Source of the DNA: Rhodobacter sp. CZR27
Lineage (GTDB): Bacteria > Pseudomonadota > Alphaproteobacteria > Rhodobacterales > Rhodobacteraceae
Length of the DNA stretch: 64,000 nt
Assembly (NCBI RefSeq): GCF_002407205.1
Contig: NZ_CP023548.1
Location: 124,001-188,000, forward strand
Direction: 5' to 3'
Shown here: positions 27,277 to 36,112 of the stretch, in pieces
Numbering within the stretch: the first letter of the stretch is position 1
Layout: every line of letters begins with the position of its first letter
Notes under the pieces: model-generated
The model's database searches: none
What the model saw: only the letters and a program-made list of their open reading frames with translations
Told to the model about the DNA's origin: nothing
Position numbers and translations under genes: made by a program

Positions 27277-28050
27277 ATGAAGGCCGTTTTGCTGGCGGGT
27301 GGTTACGGGACGCGTCTGAGCGAGGAGACGGGCGTGGTGCCCAAGCCCCTCGTGGAAATCGGGGGCCGACCCATCCTCTGGCACATCATGAAGATCTACG
27401 CCGCGCACGGCATCACCGATTTCGTCGTGTGCTGTGGCTACAAGGGGCACATGATCAAGGATTATTTCCTGACATACTTCCACCGCAACAGCGACTTCAC
27501 GATCGACGTGCGCTCGAACTCGCTGGAACTGCACCGGCCGGTGGCCGAACCGTGGCGCGTGACGCTGGTCGATACCGGACTTGAGACCATGACGGGCGGC
27601 CGGATCAAGCGGATCCGCGAACACATCGGCGACGAGGCCTTCTGCCTGACCTATGGCGATGGCGTTTCGAACATCGACATCGGCAAGCTGATCGAGTTCC
27701 ACCGCGAGCAGGGCACCATCGGCACCGTGACGGCCGTGCGCCTGCCGGGCCGCTTCGGCGCGCTCGACCTGTCCAACGGCACCCGCGTCAACCACATCCG
27801 CGAGAAAAGCATCCTTGACGGCCAGACCATCAACGGCGGCTTCTTCGTGATGGAGCCCACCGTCTTCGACTACATCGAGGGCGACTCGTCGGTCTGGGAG
27901 GAAGGCCCGCTGACCGGCCTTGTCAACGATGGCCAGCTGGCGGTTTACCGGCACGAGGGCTTCTGGCAGAACATGGACACGCTGCGCGACAAGACCCTGC
28001 TTCAGGGCATGTGGGACAGCGGCAAGGCGCCCTGGAAGATCTGGGACTGA
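27277..28050 (+). CDS. rfbF: Glucose-1-phosphate cytidylyltransferase
   Basis: 257 residues. [20 protein letters not shown] is the nucleotide-binding loop with the catalytic arginine and lysine; [15 protein letters not shown], the acidic motif [11 protein letters not shown] and [12 protein letters not shown] are highly typical of RfbF/DdhA. It makes CDP-glucose from CTP and glucose-1-phosphate, the first step to CDP-3,6-dideoxyhexoses. The usual next gene, CDP-glucose 4,6-dehydratase (rfbG), is absent here. ACAGGAGC precedes the ATG. Confidence 0.93.
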   Translation: MKAVLLAGGYGTRLSEETGVVPKPLVEIGGRPILWHIMKIYAAHGITDFVVCCGYKGHMIKDYFLTYFHRNSDFTIDVRSNSLELHRPVAEPWRVTLVDTGLETMTGGRIKRIREHIGDEAFCLTYGDGVSNIDIGKLIEFHREQGTIGTVTAVRLPGRFGALDLSNGTRVNHIREKSILDGQTINGGFFVMEPTVFDYIEGDSSVWEEGPLTGLVNDGQLAVYRHEGFWQNMDTLRDKTLLQGMWDSGKAPWKIWD

Positions 28051-28059
28051 CAGGCCGGC

Positions 28060-28089
28060 GCTGCCGCGGGCCTCTCCGCCTGCGGCAGC
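28060..28089. terminator. Hairpin between rfbF and the GT2 gene
   Basis: GCTGCCGC (28060-28067) and GCGGCAGC (28082-28089) form an 8-bp stem, extendable by three weaker pairs, in the 81-bp gap between two convergent genes. No T-tract is seen. Confidence 0.45.
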
Positions 28090-28131
28090 ATGCAACCGGA
28101 TGCCCCGGCGCGCGACCTGCCCCTCCGGTCC

Positions 28132-29139
28132 CTACCAGTCGAGGCTTTCCGCCTTGCGCCTTGGCAATACCGCGAGGAAACGCAGCGGCATCGCCGGGAT
28201 CAGCCCGGGGTCGAGCGCCGCCAGCTTCCACATCAGCGACAGCGTGGGGATGCGCCCCTGAAGCAGCGCGCGCAGGAAGAGGTAGCTGTAGGCCCTCCGG
28301 TAGCGCGTGACGCGCTGCGAGACCGTCTCGCGATCCGATGGCGACAGCGACAGCCGCCGGGCCAGGGTGTGGAAGAACATCAGCATGTAGCCGGTGCGGT
28401 CCACCACCTTGGTCGAGGTCCAGTCGAAGGCGTCGAAATAGACGTTCACGCCGCGGCCGCAGTGGACGTTCATCTTCCACGACACCACCGTGCGTGCGCC
28501 CGCCGCGATGAGCGACAGCCAGTAAAGCTGGTCCTCGCCCGCGTTCCGAAGGGTCACGTCGAACCGCAGGTCCTGAACGAAGCGCTGGCGGATGACGATC
28601 GTCGAGGTCTGGCTCAGGTAGGTCTCGACCGAGGCGGCCATGATCGTCTTCTGGTCGAAGGCGAGGATCGGAACATCGGCGTCAATGACGGTCACCCCGG
28701 CATGACGCTCGTCGCGCAGCCTGCGCAGGGTCGCCGTGCGCTGGAAGTAGGTGATGTCGTCATCGGTGCGCTGGTGGTCGCAGAAATGGAAGTCGTAGCC
28801 CCTTTCCAGCAGCGCCAGCGCATCGCGCAGATGGCTCGGCGCCCAGATGTCGTCGGAGTCGAGGAAGGCGACGTAATGGAACGCGCCCTTCGCCACCGCG
28901 TCCAGCCCGGCATTGCGCGCGGCCCCCGGGCCGCCGTTGGCCTGTTCGATCAGCCGGATCTCGACGCGGCTGTCGCGCCCAGCCAGTTCGACGCTGGCCG
29001 GAACGGGCGAGGCGTCATCCACGATGAAGATGGTGAGCGACATGCCGGCCGGAAGGTCTTGCCCCTCCACCGAGTCGAGGGCTCGGGACAGGATCCCGCG
29101 CTCCCTCTGGTAGAAGGGAATGATGACGGCAATGTTCAT
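28132..29139 (-). CDS. Glycosyltransferase family 2 protein
   Basis: 335 residues, inverting GT-A enzyme. N-terminal VIIPFYQRERGILSRALDSV, the nucleotide-sugar motifs IVDDASP and AFLDSDDIW (DxD), and the catalytic-base region NAGEDQLYW are visible. The C-terminal 80 residues are basic and amphipathic, suggesting membrane association. It is convergent with rfbF, and the location suggests a role in the same surface glycan, though donor and acceptor are unknown. Confidence 0.85.
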   Translation of the reverse strand: MNIAVIIPFYQRERGILSRALDSVEGQDLPAGMSLTIFIVDDASPVPASVELAGRDSRVEIRLIEQANGGPGAARNAGLDAVAKGAFHYVAFLDSDDIWAPSHLRDALALLERGYDFHFCDHQRTDDDITYFQRTATLRRLRDERHAGVTVIDADVPILAFDQKTIMAASVETYLSQTSTIVIRQRFVQDLRFDVTLRNAGEDQLYWLSLIAAGARTVVSWKMNVHCGRGVNVYFDAFDWTSTKVVDRTGYMLMFFHTLARRLSLSPSDRETVSQRVTRYRRAYSYLFLRALLQGRIPTLSLMWKLAALDPGLIPAMPLRFLAVLPRRKAESLDW

Positions 29140-29392
29140 GGTGCAAAGATCCTGGCGTCAAAAGGGTCGTGCAAAGCGGTCGAGGCACCGACCGCCGCGG
29201 CCGCCAAGGATCGGCCCCACGGCGTCGGGCCGCAGGCGGCATGTTAGACGCAGGGCTTCGGGAGAGACAACGCTTTCATTGCGGCAGCGGCGCGGAGGGG
29301 CGGTGGCCGGAATGAGCCGACCGGCCGCGCGGACGCAGCCGGTCGGAGATGCGGGCGCCGGGGCCAGAGGGCCGGGCCGGCGCGCTCGGCGG

Positions 29393-29554
29393 TCAGTCGT
29401 TGTTCGGGGTCGCCGCGAACAGCGCCGCGACAAGGCCGCCGACCACGAGGCCGACGAACCAGTGACCGCCGGCAAAGGCGAACATGATGCCCACGCCGAC
29501 GAAGATGACGGCGGCGATCATCAGGCGAAAGGCTAATTCAGAGACTTCGGGCAA
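29393..29554 (-). CDS. Small two-helix membrane protein, TTG start
   Basis: 53 residues: [20 protein letters not shown] then [29 protein letters not shown]. Two membrane helices are joined by a short loop with a histidine. A strong ribosome binding site, GGAGG, lies 6 bases before a TTG codon, and the upstream part of the frame looks non-coding, so I chose the TTG. Function not recognised. The 253-bp stretch between this gene and the GT2 gene holds nothing I can identify. Confidence 0.6.
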   Translation of the reverse strand: MPEVSELAFRLMIAAVIFVGVGIMFAFAGGHWFVGLVVGGLVAALFAATPNND

Positions 29555-29752
29555 GTGTGCCTCCTTACATGCAGGGCTGGGCCAGTGATCACCGTTGCCG
29601 CCGCCCACGTCCTGCGTCAAGCCGCGCGGCGGCCGCAGCGGCCATGGGCGACATCACGCCGCCCCCTCTCACGCTTTCACGAGGGTGGTTCCGCCCCGGC
29701 TGCGGTGGGAATAGCACTGGGCGCCAACCCCGGAAGAGAAGCGAGGAAGACC

Positions 29753-31354
29753 ATGACCGATCCCATGAGCGACCGCGCCCGGGACTGGGCGCTCTGGCTG
29801 ACGCGGCAGCGCTCGGTGACCGGCACCGAGGGCGAGGTGGCGCTGGCGGGGCTTCTGGCGGAGCGCGTCGCCGCAACGCCCTCGCTGGCCGCGGCCGAGA
29901 TCTGGTCGGTGCCCTGCGGCGACGCCCTCGGGCGAAGCTGCTGCGCGGTGCTGCTGCGCGGCGAGGGGCCCGAGACGCTGCTGCTGACCGGGCATTACGA
30001 CACGGTGACCGACGAGGATTACGGCGATCTCCAGCCGGTCGCGACGGAACCCGAGGCACTGCGCGGCGCGCTTCTGCGCCGGCTCGCCGAACCTGCGACC
30101 ACCGCCGAGCGGCTGGCGAAGGCGGATCTCGAATCGGGGGATTTCCTGCCGGGCCGCGGCCTGCTCGACATGAAGGCGGGGCTTGCCGCGGCGCTGGCAA
30201 CGCTCGAGGCCTGGGCTGCGCTGCCCGGCCGGCGCGGGAACCTCCTGTTCGTCGCCGTCCCGGACGAGGAGGTAACCTCGGTCGGCGCGCGGGCGCTGGC
30301 GGCGGCACTGCCACGGATCGAGGCCGAAAAGGACCTGTCCGTCATCGGCGCCGTCAACCTCGACTGCGTGTCGGACGAGGGCGACGGCAGCCACGGCCGC
30401 ACCGTCGCGCTGGGCAGCGTCGGAAAGCTTCTGGTCACGGCGCTGGTCGTGGGGGTTCCGGCCCATGCGAGCCACCCCTACGAGGGGTTGAACGCCGGCG
30501 CGCTTGCGGCGGCCATCGTGACGCGGGCCGAATGGGCGACCGAGCTTGCGGATGGCCAGGAGGGTGCGGCCGGCATTCCGCCGGTGCTTCTCAGCCTGCG
30601 CGACGGCAAGGAGCGCTATGACGTGACCACTCCCGGCACGGTCTTCGCGACCTGGAACGTCCTGTCGCAGGGCCGGGGCGCGGCCGATACGATGGCCGCG
30701 TTCCGCGCCATCGTGCGGGAGGCGGTCGGGGATCTGGCGCGCACCCTGGGCGCACGGCAGGCGGCGGTGACGGGCGAGTGTCGCGCAGTGCCCGCCGTGC
30801 CGGTGGCCCTGCAGGCAGAGCTTGCGGCCAGCCTGCCTGCCGAAGCGCGAGCGCGGCTGGACGATCTTGGCCGCGAACTGGCCGGGCAAGGCCTGTCCCT
30901 GCCCGACCAGAACCGCCGTCTGGCCGAGGAGGCGTGGCGGCTGTCGGGCCGGCAGGGTCCGGCGGTGCTGCTGGGGTTCGGCTCGCTGCCCTACCTTCCC
31001 GTCCGGCTGGGCCGCGGAGAGCGCGCGCGCCGGCTGGAAGCGGCGATCGACCGGGCGCGCGCGGCCATTGCGGACAGCCATGGCACAAGGATCGGCACGC
31101 TGGCGTTCTTTCCCGGCATCTCGGACCTGTCCTTCCTTGGCGAGGGCAGCGCCTCGGACGTGCCGGAGATCGCGGCGAACACACCCGCCTGGCGCGGCAT
31201 GGACTGGGAGGGCACCGTGGCGGGCCTGCCCGCGGTGAATGCGGGCCCGTGGGGGCGTGCCTTCCACACGCCGCTGGAGCGCGTTCACGCGACCTATGCC
31301 TTCGGCGTGCTGCCCGCCTTCCTTCTGCGACTTGTGCGCGAGGCGCTGGGCTGA
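29753..31354 (+). CDS. M20-family metallopeptidase, RocB-like
   Basis: 533 residues, zinc-dependent M20 fold. Visible metal ligands and base: LLTGHYDTV, LLDMKAGLAAAL, and VPDEEVTSVG, plus the dimerisation-domain segment GVPAHASHPYEGLNAG. It is longer than ordinary M20 enzymes and has a second block (SLPDQNRRLAEEAW to LGFGSLPYLPVRLG) of the kind seen in RocB-type proteins linked to arginine use. No arginine genes are nearby. GAGGAAG precedes the ATG. Confidence 0.8.
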   Translation: MTDPMSDRARDWALWLTRQRSVTGTEGEVALAGLLAERVAATPSLAAAEIWSVPCGDALGRSCCAVLLRGEGPETLLLTGHYDTVTDEDYGDLQPVATEPEALRGALLRRLAEPATTAERLAKADLESGDFLPGRGLLDMKAGLAAALATLEAWAALPGRRGNLLFVAVPDEEVTSVGARALAAALPRIEAEKDLSVIGAVNLDCVSDEGDGSHGRTVALGSVGKLLVTALVVGVPAHASHPYEGLNAGALAAAIVTRAEWATELADGQEGAAGIPPVLLSLRDGKERYDVTTPGTVFATWNVLSQGRGAADTMAAFRAIVREAVGDLARTLGARQAAVTGECRAVPAVPVALQAELAASLPAEARARLDDLGRELAGQGLSLPDQNRRLAEEAWRLSGRQGPAVLLGFGSLPYLPVRLGRGERARRLEAAIDRARAAIADSHGTRIGTLAFFPGISDLSFLGEGSASDVPEIAANTPAWRGMDWEGTVAGLPAVNAGPWGRAFHTPLERVHATYAFGVLPAFLLRLVREALG

Positions 31355-31494
31355 ACCGGGGCGGGCCGGAGCCGGGACCCGTGGGCGCGGTGTCCGGGGG
31401 GATTGCGCGCGGCCGCCGTGCCGCGGATGCCCTGCGGTGAACCAAACGGCGTCCGCGCGCGTTGACCCGGGTCAGTATTGTCGCCGGAGGCTTC

Positions 31495-32277
31495 ATGCAT
31501 CATCCCGTCCTGCAGTCCGAAACCGATGACGGCGCCCGCTTTCTCCGCTCGGCCCTGCGTGATTCGCCCGGGGACTGGGCGCTGTTTCTCGACATCGACG
31601 GGACGCTGGTGGACATCGCCGCGCAGCCCCATGACGTGCGGATCGAGCCGGGCCTGCCCCGGCACCTGCTGTCGCTGGCCGAGCGGCTCGGCGGCGCGCT
31701 CGCCCTCGTGACCGGACGGCGGGTGGACTGGATCGATGCCAACTTCGGCCCCCATCTCTTTCCGGCCGCCGGCCTGCACGGCGTGGAGCGCCGCCGCGCC
31801 TCGGGAGAGCTGGACCGCGCGGCGCTGACGCCCGCGCTCAATGCCCTGCGCAAGGATCTCGGCCGACGGACCGCCCGGATGCCGGGGGTGCTGCTCGAGG
31901 ACAAGGTGGCGGCGGTCGCGCTGCACTACCGGCAGGCGCCCGAGCGCGAGCCCGACGTGCGGGCGATGATGGACATGGCGCTGAAGGTGATGGGCAAGGG
32001 CTGGGCGCTGCAGCACGGCAAGATGGTGGTGGAACTGCGCCCCGCCTCGGCCTCCAAGGGAACGGCGGTCGAGGCCTTTCTGGCCGAGCCGCCGTTCGCC
32101 GGCCGCAAGCCGCTTGCCGTGGGCGACGACGTGACCGACGAGGAGATGTTCCGGGTGGCGAACGACCGGGGCGGCGCCTCGGTCCGGATCTGCGAGACCG
32201 AGGCGCCCACCGTCGCGAGGCGCCGCCTGTCCTCGCCCCAGGCGTTGCGCGCCCTCGTGGCGGAGCTGGCCGCATGA
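31495..32277 (+). CDS. otsB: Trehalose-6-phosphate phosphatase
   Basis: 260 residues, HAD phosphatase with ALFLDIDGTLVDIA (nucleophile DxD), VTGRR, and the third motif AVGDDVTDEEMF. LHGVERR and GKMVVELRP are trehalose-phosphatase features. It removes phosphate from trehalose-6-phosphate made by OtsA. CGGAGG lies 6 bases before the ATG. Overlaps otsA by 4 bases. Trehalose is a compatible solute in osmotic and desiccation stress. Confidence 0.95.
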   Translation: MHHPVLQSETDDGARFLRSALRDSPGDWALFLDIDGTLVDIAAQPHDVRIEPGLPRHLLSLAERLGGALALVTGRRVDWIDANFGPHLFPAAGLHGVERRRASGELDRAALTPALNALRKDLGRRTARMPGVLLEDKVAAVALHYRQAPEREPDVRAMMDMALKVMGKGWALQHGKMVVELRPASASKGTAVEAFLAEPPFAGRKPLAVGDDVTDEEMFRVANDRGGASVRICETEAPTVARRRLSSPQALRALVAELAA

Positions 32278-33686
32278 GCCGCCTTGTCGTCGTCTCGAAC
32301 CGCGTGCCGCTGCCCGACGAAAGCGGCAACCCTCCGCCCGGCGGCCTTGCCGTGGCCGTCCATGCCGCGCTGAGGAAGAACGGCGGGATCTGGATGGGAT
32401 GGTCCGGCCGGACTTCCGGCGAGGACGAGCCGACGGAGCTGACCACCATCGACCAGGATCCGATCCGCTACGTGCTCACCGATCTCTCCAAGGCCGACAT
32501 CGACGAATATTACAACGGCTTCGCCAACCGCGTGCTCTGGCCGATCTTCCACTGCCGGCTGGACCTTGCGGAATACGCCCGGCAGGAGATGGCGGGTTAT
32601 TTCCGCGTCAACCGCCTGTTCGCCGACCGGCTGGTGCCGATGCTGGAGCCGGACGACCTGATCTGGGTGCACGACTATCACCTGATCCCGCTGGCGCAGG
32701 AGCTGCGCAAGCGCGGCGTGCGCAACCGGATCGGCTTCTTCCTGCATATTCCCTGGCCGCCGGCCGACATCCTGACCGCGCTGCCGGTCTATGAGATCAT
32801 CATGCGCGGCCTTGCCGCCTATGACCTCGTGGGGTTCCAGACCGACTACGATCTGGACAACTTCGTCGGCTGCCTGCGCCGCGAGAACTGGGGCGACTGG
32901 TGCGGCGATGGCTGGCTCAGGGCCTTCGACAAGGATGTGGCGGCGGCCGCCTTCCCCATCGGCATCGAGACCGACGATTTCGCGCGGCTGGCAGCGCGGA
33001 CCGAGCGTCTCGACCTCGTGCCGGACATGCAGCAGAGCCTGCACGGCAGTTCGCTGATCATCGGCGTCGACCGTCTCGACTATTCCAAGGGCATCGCGGC
33101 GCGGATCGACGCCTTCGAACGCTACCTGACCCGGAATCCCGACCAGGCGGGCAAGGTCACGCTTCTGCAGGTCGCACCGCATTCGCGCTCGGACGTGCCC
33201 GAGTATCTCGACATGCAGGGTCAGGTCGAGGCGCATTGCGGCCGGGTGAATGGCGCGCATGGCACCATCGAGTGGGTGCCGATCCGCTACGTGAACCAGT
33301 CGCTGACTCGCCCGGTGCTGGCGGGCCTCTACCGGCTCGCGAAGGTGGGGCTGGTGACGCCCCTGCGCGACGGGATGAACCTCGTCGCCAAGGAATATGT
33401 CGCCTCGCAGGATCCCGCGGACCCGGGCGTTCTGGTGCTGTCGCGCTTCGCCGGCGCCGCGCGCGAACTGGACGGGGCCATCCTGATCAACCCCTATGAC
33501 ACCGAGCAGACGGCGAATGCCATCGGTCGCGCGCTGACCATGCCGCTCGACGAGCGCCTGACCCGCTGGCGCCGGATGATGACCCATCTGCAGGAGCACG
33601 ACGTCCTCTACTGGTGCCGCAGCTTCCTCGATGCGCTGAACGCGGCCCCGGTGGACAGCCGGGCGGCGGCGGCACGCACCGCCTGA
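32274..33686 (+). CDS. otsA: Trehalose-6-phosphate synthase
   Basis: 470 residues, GT20. Conserved points: SNRVPLPDESGNPPPGGLAV, VHDYHLIPLAQELR, GFFLHIPWP, GVDRLDYSKGI and PLRDGMNLVAKEYVASQ. It joins UDP-glucose and glucose-6-phosphate to trehalose-6-phosphate. otsB is directly upstream and translationally coupled. Confidence 0.97.
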   Translation: MSRLVVVSNRVPLPDESGNPPPGGLAVAVHAALRKNGGIWMGWSGRTSGEDEPTELTTIDQDPIRYVLTDLSKADIDEYYNGFANRVLWPIFHCRLDLAEYARQEMAGYFRVNRLFADRLVPMLEPDDLIWVHDYHLIPLAQELRKRGVRNRIGFFLHIPWPPADILTALPVYEIIMRGLAAYDLVGFQTDYDLDNFVGCLRRENWGDWCGDGWLRAFDKDVAAAAFPIGIETDDFARLAARTERLDLVPDMQQSLHGSSLIIGVDRLDYSKGIAARIDAFERYLTRNPDQAGKVTLLQVAPHSRSDVPEYLDMQGQVEAHCGRVNGAHGTIEWVPIRYVNQSLTRPVLAGLYRLAKVGLVTPLRDGMNLVAKEYVASQDPADPGVLVLSRFAGAARELDGAILINPYDTEQTANAIGRALTMPLDERLTRWRRMMTHLQEHDVLYWCRSFLDALNAAPVDSRAAAARTA

Positions 33687-33694
33687 GGGCTGCC

Positions 33695-34216
33695 TCAGGG
33701 CGAGGAGAGCGCCCGCGCCTCCTCCTGCCCGGCCATGATGTCGGGCAGCAACTCTCCCGCGGCGTCGCGCAGTGCGCCGGCCTGTCCGGCGGTGGCAAAG
33801 CCCTGGTAGAGCGTCACTTCCTCCTCGATGGCGCGGCGCTGGCCGGCGAGGTAGAGCGCATCGAACATGCCCGCCTCGGCGCTGCGAAGCGTCTCGGCCT
33901 CGGCCGCATGCCGGGGCGACATGCGCTCGCCCACCGCAAGCGAATCGGATTTCGCGGCGGCCATCAGCCGCTCGGCGGCGTGGCGGCGCTCGGCTAGGAC
34001 CTTCTCGGCGAAGGCACGCACGGTGTCGTCCTGCGTGCGCTCCAGCGCGGTCTCGCTTGCGGCCACGCCGTAGAGCGCGGATGAGACGGCCATGTCGGCG
34101 AAGACCTGCGCGTCGTCGATCACCACCAGCGGCGGGGGCGCGGTCGGCGCGGTCTGCGACAGCACCACAGGCGTCGCAAGGAGGCTGGCCGCAAGGGCGA
34201 ACTGAAGAACTTTCAT
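33695..34216 (-). CDS. DUF4142 family exported protein
   Basis: 173 residues. Signal peptide MKVLQFALAASLLATPVVLS, then a helical domain (AQVFADMAVSSALYGVAASE, then helices with ADERRHAAERL-like FAEKVLAERRHAAERLM) that is the ferritin-like DUF4142 pattern. These are secreted or periplasmic and have no assigned activity; many occur beside stress genes, as here beside otsBA. The reading frame is open far upstream antisense to topoisomerase IB, but the ATG with its signal peptide is at 34216. Confidence 0.8.
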   Translation of the reverse strand: MKVLQFALAASLLATPVVLSQTAPTAPPPLVVIDDAQVFADMAVSSALYGVAASETALERTQDDTVRAFAEKVLAERRHAAERLMAAAKSDSLAVGERMSPRHAAEAETLRSAEAGMFDALYLAGQRRAIEEEVTLYQGFATAGQAGALRDAAGELLPDIMAGQEEARALSSP

Positions 34217-34454
34217 CGTCAGGCTCCGGACTGTCTTCGGTGTCAACCGCCGCCGTCCGGGACGGGTTCCGGCCGCCAGCCCGGCGGGTGCCCGCCGGCC
34301 CCTGGAACAAAGCCTGCGCGCCGATGTTGCGCCCCCGTCCCGCGGCCCTCGCGCCGAAGCCAGCCGCCAGCCACGGCGCGCGACGCAGGACGGACGAACC
34401 GAGCCCCCGCCCGTCGCACCGCCGAGACATCCGCAAAGGCCCAGGAGATCACGA

Positions 34455-34643
34455 ATGCCAGCGAAGTCGAAAGCGCAGCAGAAGGCTGCCGGTGCCGCCC
34501 TGTCGGCCAAGCGCGGCGATACGAAGAAGAGCGAGTTGAAGGGTGCCTCGAAGAGCATGGAGCAATCCATGTCCGAAAGGCAGCTCGAGGAACTGGCCTC
34601 GACCCCGAGGAAGGGGAAGCCGGACCACAAGTCCGCCGGTTGA
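34455..34643 (+). CDS. DUF3008 family small basic protein
   Basis: 62 residues: MPAKSKAQQKAAGAAL, then a KKSELKGASKSM segment and a C-terminal KGKPDHKSAG. This is the DUF3008 pattern, a highly charged cytosolic protein of unknown role, often expressed in stress. CAGGAG lies 8 bases before the ATG. It is followed by a clear terminator. Confidence 0.85.
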   Translation: MPAKSKAQQKAAGAALSAKRGDTKKSELKGASKSMEQSMSERQLEELASTPRKGKPDHKSAG

Positions 34644-34662
34644 TCCGCCCGGTCGAGTGCCC

Positions 34663-34697
34663 GCGCCGCGCCGTCGCTCCCCGGCGCGGCGCCTTTG
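34663..34697 (+). terminator. Terminator after the DUF3008 gene
   Basis: GCGCCGCGCC (34663-34672) and GGCGCGGCGC (34683-34692) form a perfect 10-bp stem followed by CTTTG. The rest of the gap to 34917 shows nothing recognisable. Confidence 0.75.
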
Positions 34698-34917
34698 TCC
34701 TGTTCCGTTCCCAGGGGGTGTGGGTGGGTGCTCCGTTCAGGACGCAAGGCACGCCTTACGAGTGGCGTGGCCTCGCCCTGAATGGCCCTTGCCGGTTCGC
34801 TTGCGAGAACGTCGATCCTCGGCACGGGGCGCCGCGGGCGTTCTGACCTGCCGGGTCCAGATCCCGGTCCGGAGCGTGTCCGGCGTCCTGGCAAGGCAGG
34901 ACGGGGCGAAGCGCCGC

Positions 34918-35952
34918 CTATTGCTCCAGATACCCCAGCATCCTGCGTTCGTCGCTGCGCAACTCCGGATCGTCGGCGCAGGGGGCATCGGCCAGCAGCG
35001 CCATCCGGTCGTCGGGCCTGAGGTCCGCGAGGCCCAGGATGCGCGGGTGGATGTACGAGGTTCGGCTGATCGTCGGCGTGTTGTGCAGCCGCTCCGCCGC
35101 GGCCTCGGCCATCATCTTCACGGTCAGCTTGCCCTCGACCGCCCGCGCCACGCCGAAGGCCGCGAGCGACCCGCCCCAGGTCCGGAAGGTCTTGGCGCTG
35201 GCGCCGGGCAGGCCGGTCGCGTCGGCAAGGTAGTCGTTGACATGCTGCGAGGCCACGCGGCGCACCTGCCCCTCGTCGTCGATCCAGGTGAAGAGGTTGC
35301 GGCCCGGCAGATCCTCGATCTCCTGCAGGATGCGGTGCAGCCGGCGGTCCTTCAGCACCTGCCGCACCCGCTTGCCGCCCTTGGCGCGGAAGTCGAGCCG
35401 CACCTCGCCGTCGCGCAGCTTCACGTGCCTGGCAAGCAGCGTCGTGGCCCCGTAGGAGCCGTTCTCCTCGGCATAGGTCGAGGTGCCGACGCGCAGGTAG
35501 GTCCGATCGATCAGCATGGTGAGGGCGGCGAGCGAGAAGGCAAGCTCGCCCGCCTCGGCGCGCAGGTCGCGCGCCACCCGGCGGCGCAGCCGCGGCAGCG
35601 CGCGACCGAAGGCCGGCAGCAGCGCATATTTCGCCTGCGCCCGCCAGGTGCCCCAGTCCGGGTGATAGCGATACTGCTTGCGCCCGCGCGCGTCGAAGCC
35701 GGTGGCCTGAAGATGGCCGTTGTCGAGCGGGCAGATCCACACCCGCTGGTAGGCTGGCGGGATGCCCAGCTTCTGCACCCGCTGCCGTTCCTCGCGGCTC
35801 AGAAGCCGGCCGTCGGGTCCGCGGTAGACGAAGCCCTTGCCGCAGCGGCGGCGGCTTATTCCCGGCTCGCTGTCCGAGATGTAGACGAGGCCGCGCGGCA
35901 CCAGCGCCTCGCCGCCGTCCGGCAATTCGATGAGAACCTGATCGTCCTTCAC
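34918..35952 (-). CDS. DNA topoisomerase IB
   Basis: 344 residues from a GTG with GGGAG upstream (the frame is open 38 codons further, without typical sequence). It is the bacterial type IB enzyme: YISDSEPGISRRRCGKGF at the N-terminus, the catalytic RTYLRVGTSTYAEENGSYGA and FRAKGGKRVRQVL, TFRTWGGS, and the active-site tyrosine in SRTSYIHPRIL. It relaxes supercoils through a 3'-phosphotyrosine link without ATP. Many bacteria carry it as an accessory gene. Confidence 0.93.
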   Translation of the reverse strand: MKDDQVLIELPDGGEALVPRGLVYISDSEPGISRRRCGKGFVYRGPDGRLLSREERQRVQKLGIPPAYQRVWICPLDNGHLQATGFDARGRKQYRYHPDWGTWRAQAKYALLPAFGRALPRLRRRVARDLRAEAGELAFSLAALTMLIDRTYLRVGTSTYAEENGSYGATTLLARHVKLRDGEVRLDFRAKGGKRVRQVLKDRRLHRILQEIEDLPGRNLFTWIDDEGQVRRVASQHVNDYLADATGLPGASAKTFRTWGGSLAAFGVARAVEGKLTVKMMAEAAAERLHNTPTISRTSYIHPRILGLADLRPDDRMALLADAPCADDPELRSDERRMLGYLEQ

Positions 35953-36112
35953 CCTGCGATCTCCCGGCTTCGGCGCTTCGCGGACCCTGCGTCCGGCGTC
36001 GCGCTCAACCGGCGGAACGCGGGCGGGTTCCCGGCGTTGCAGGCGGACCGGCCTTGCGCGCCGCACCCTCGCGACCTATCCCCGACAGGACGGCCTGAAA
36101 GAAGGTTTCCGC

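Noticed and set aside
34217..35740. Long upstream extension of the DUF4142 frame
   Set aside because: The ATG at 34216 begins a signal peptide; the extension crosses the DUF3008 gene and topoisomerase IB in a shadow frame.
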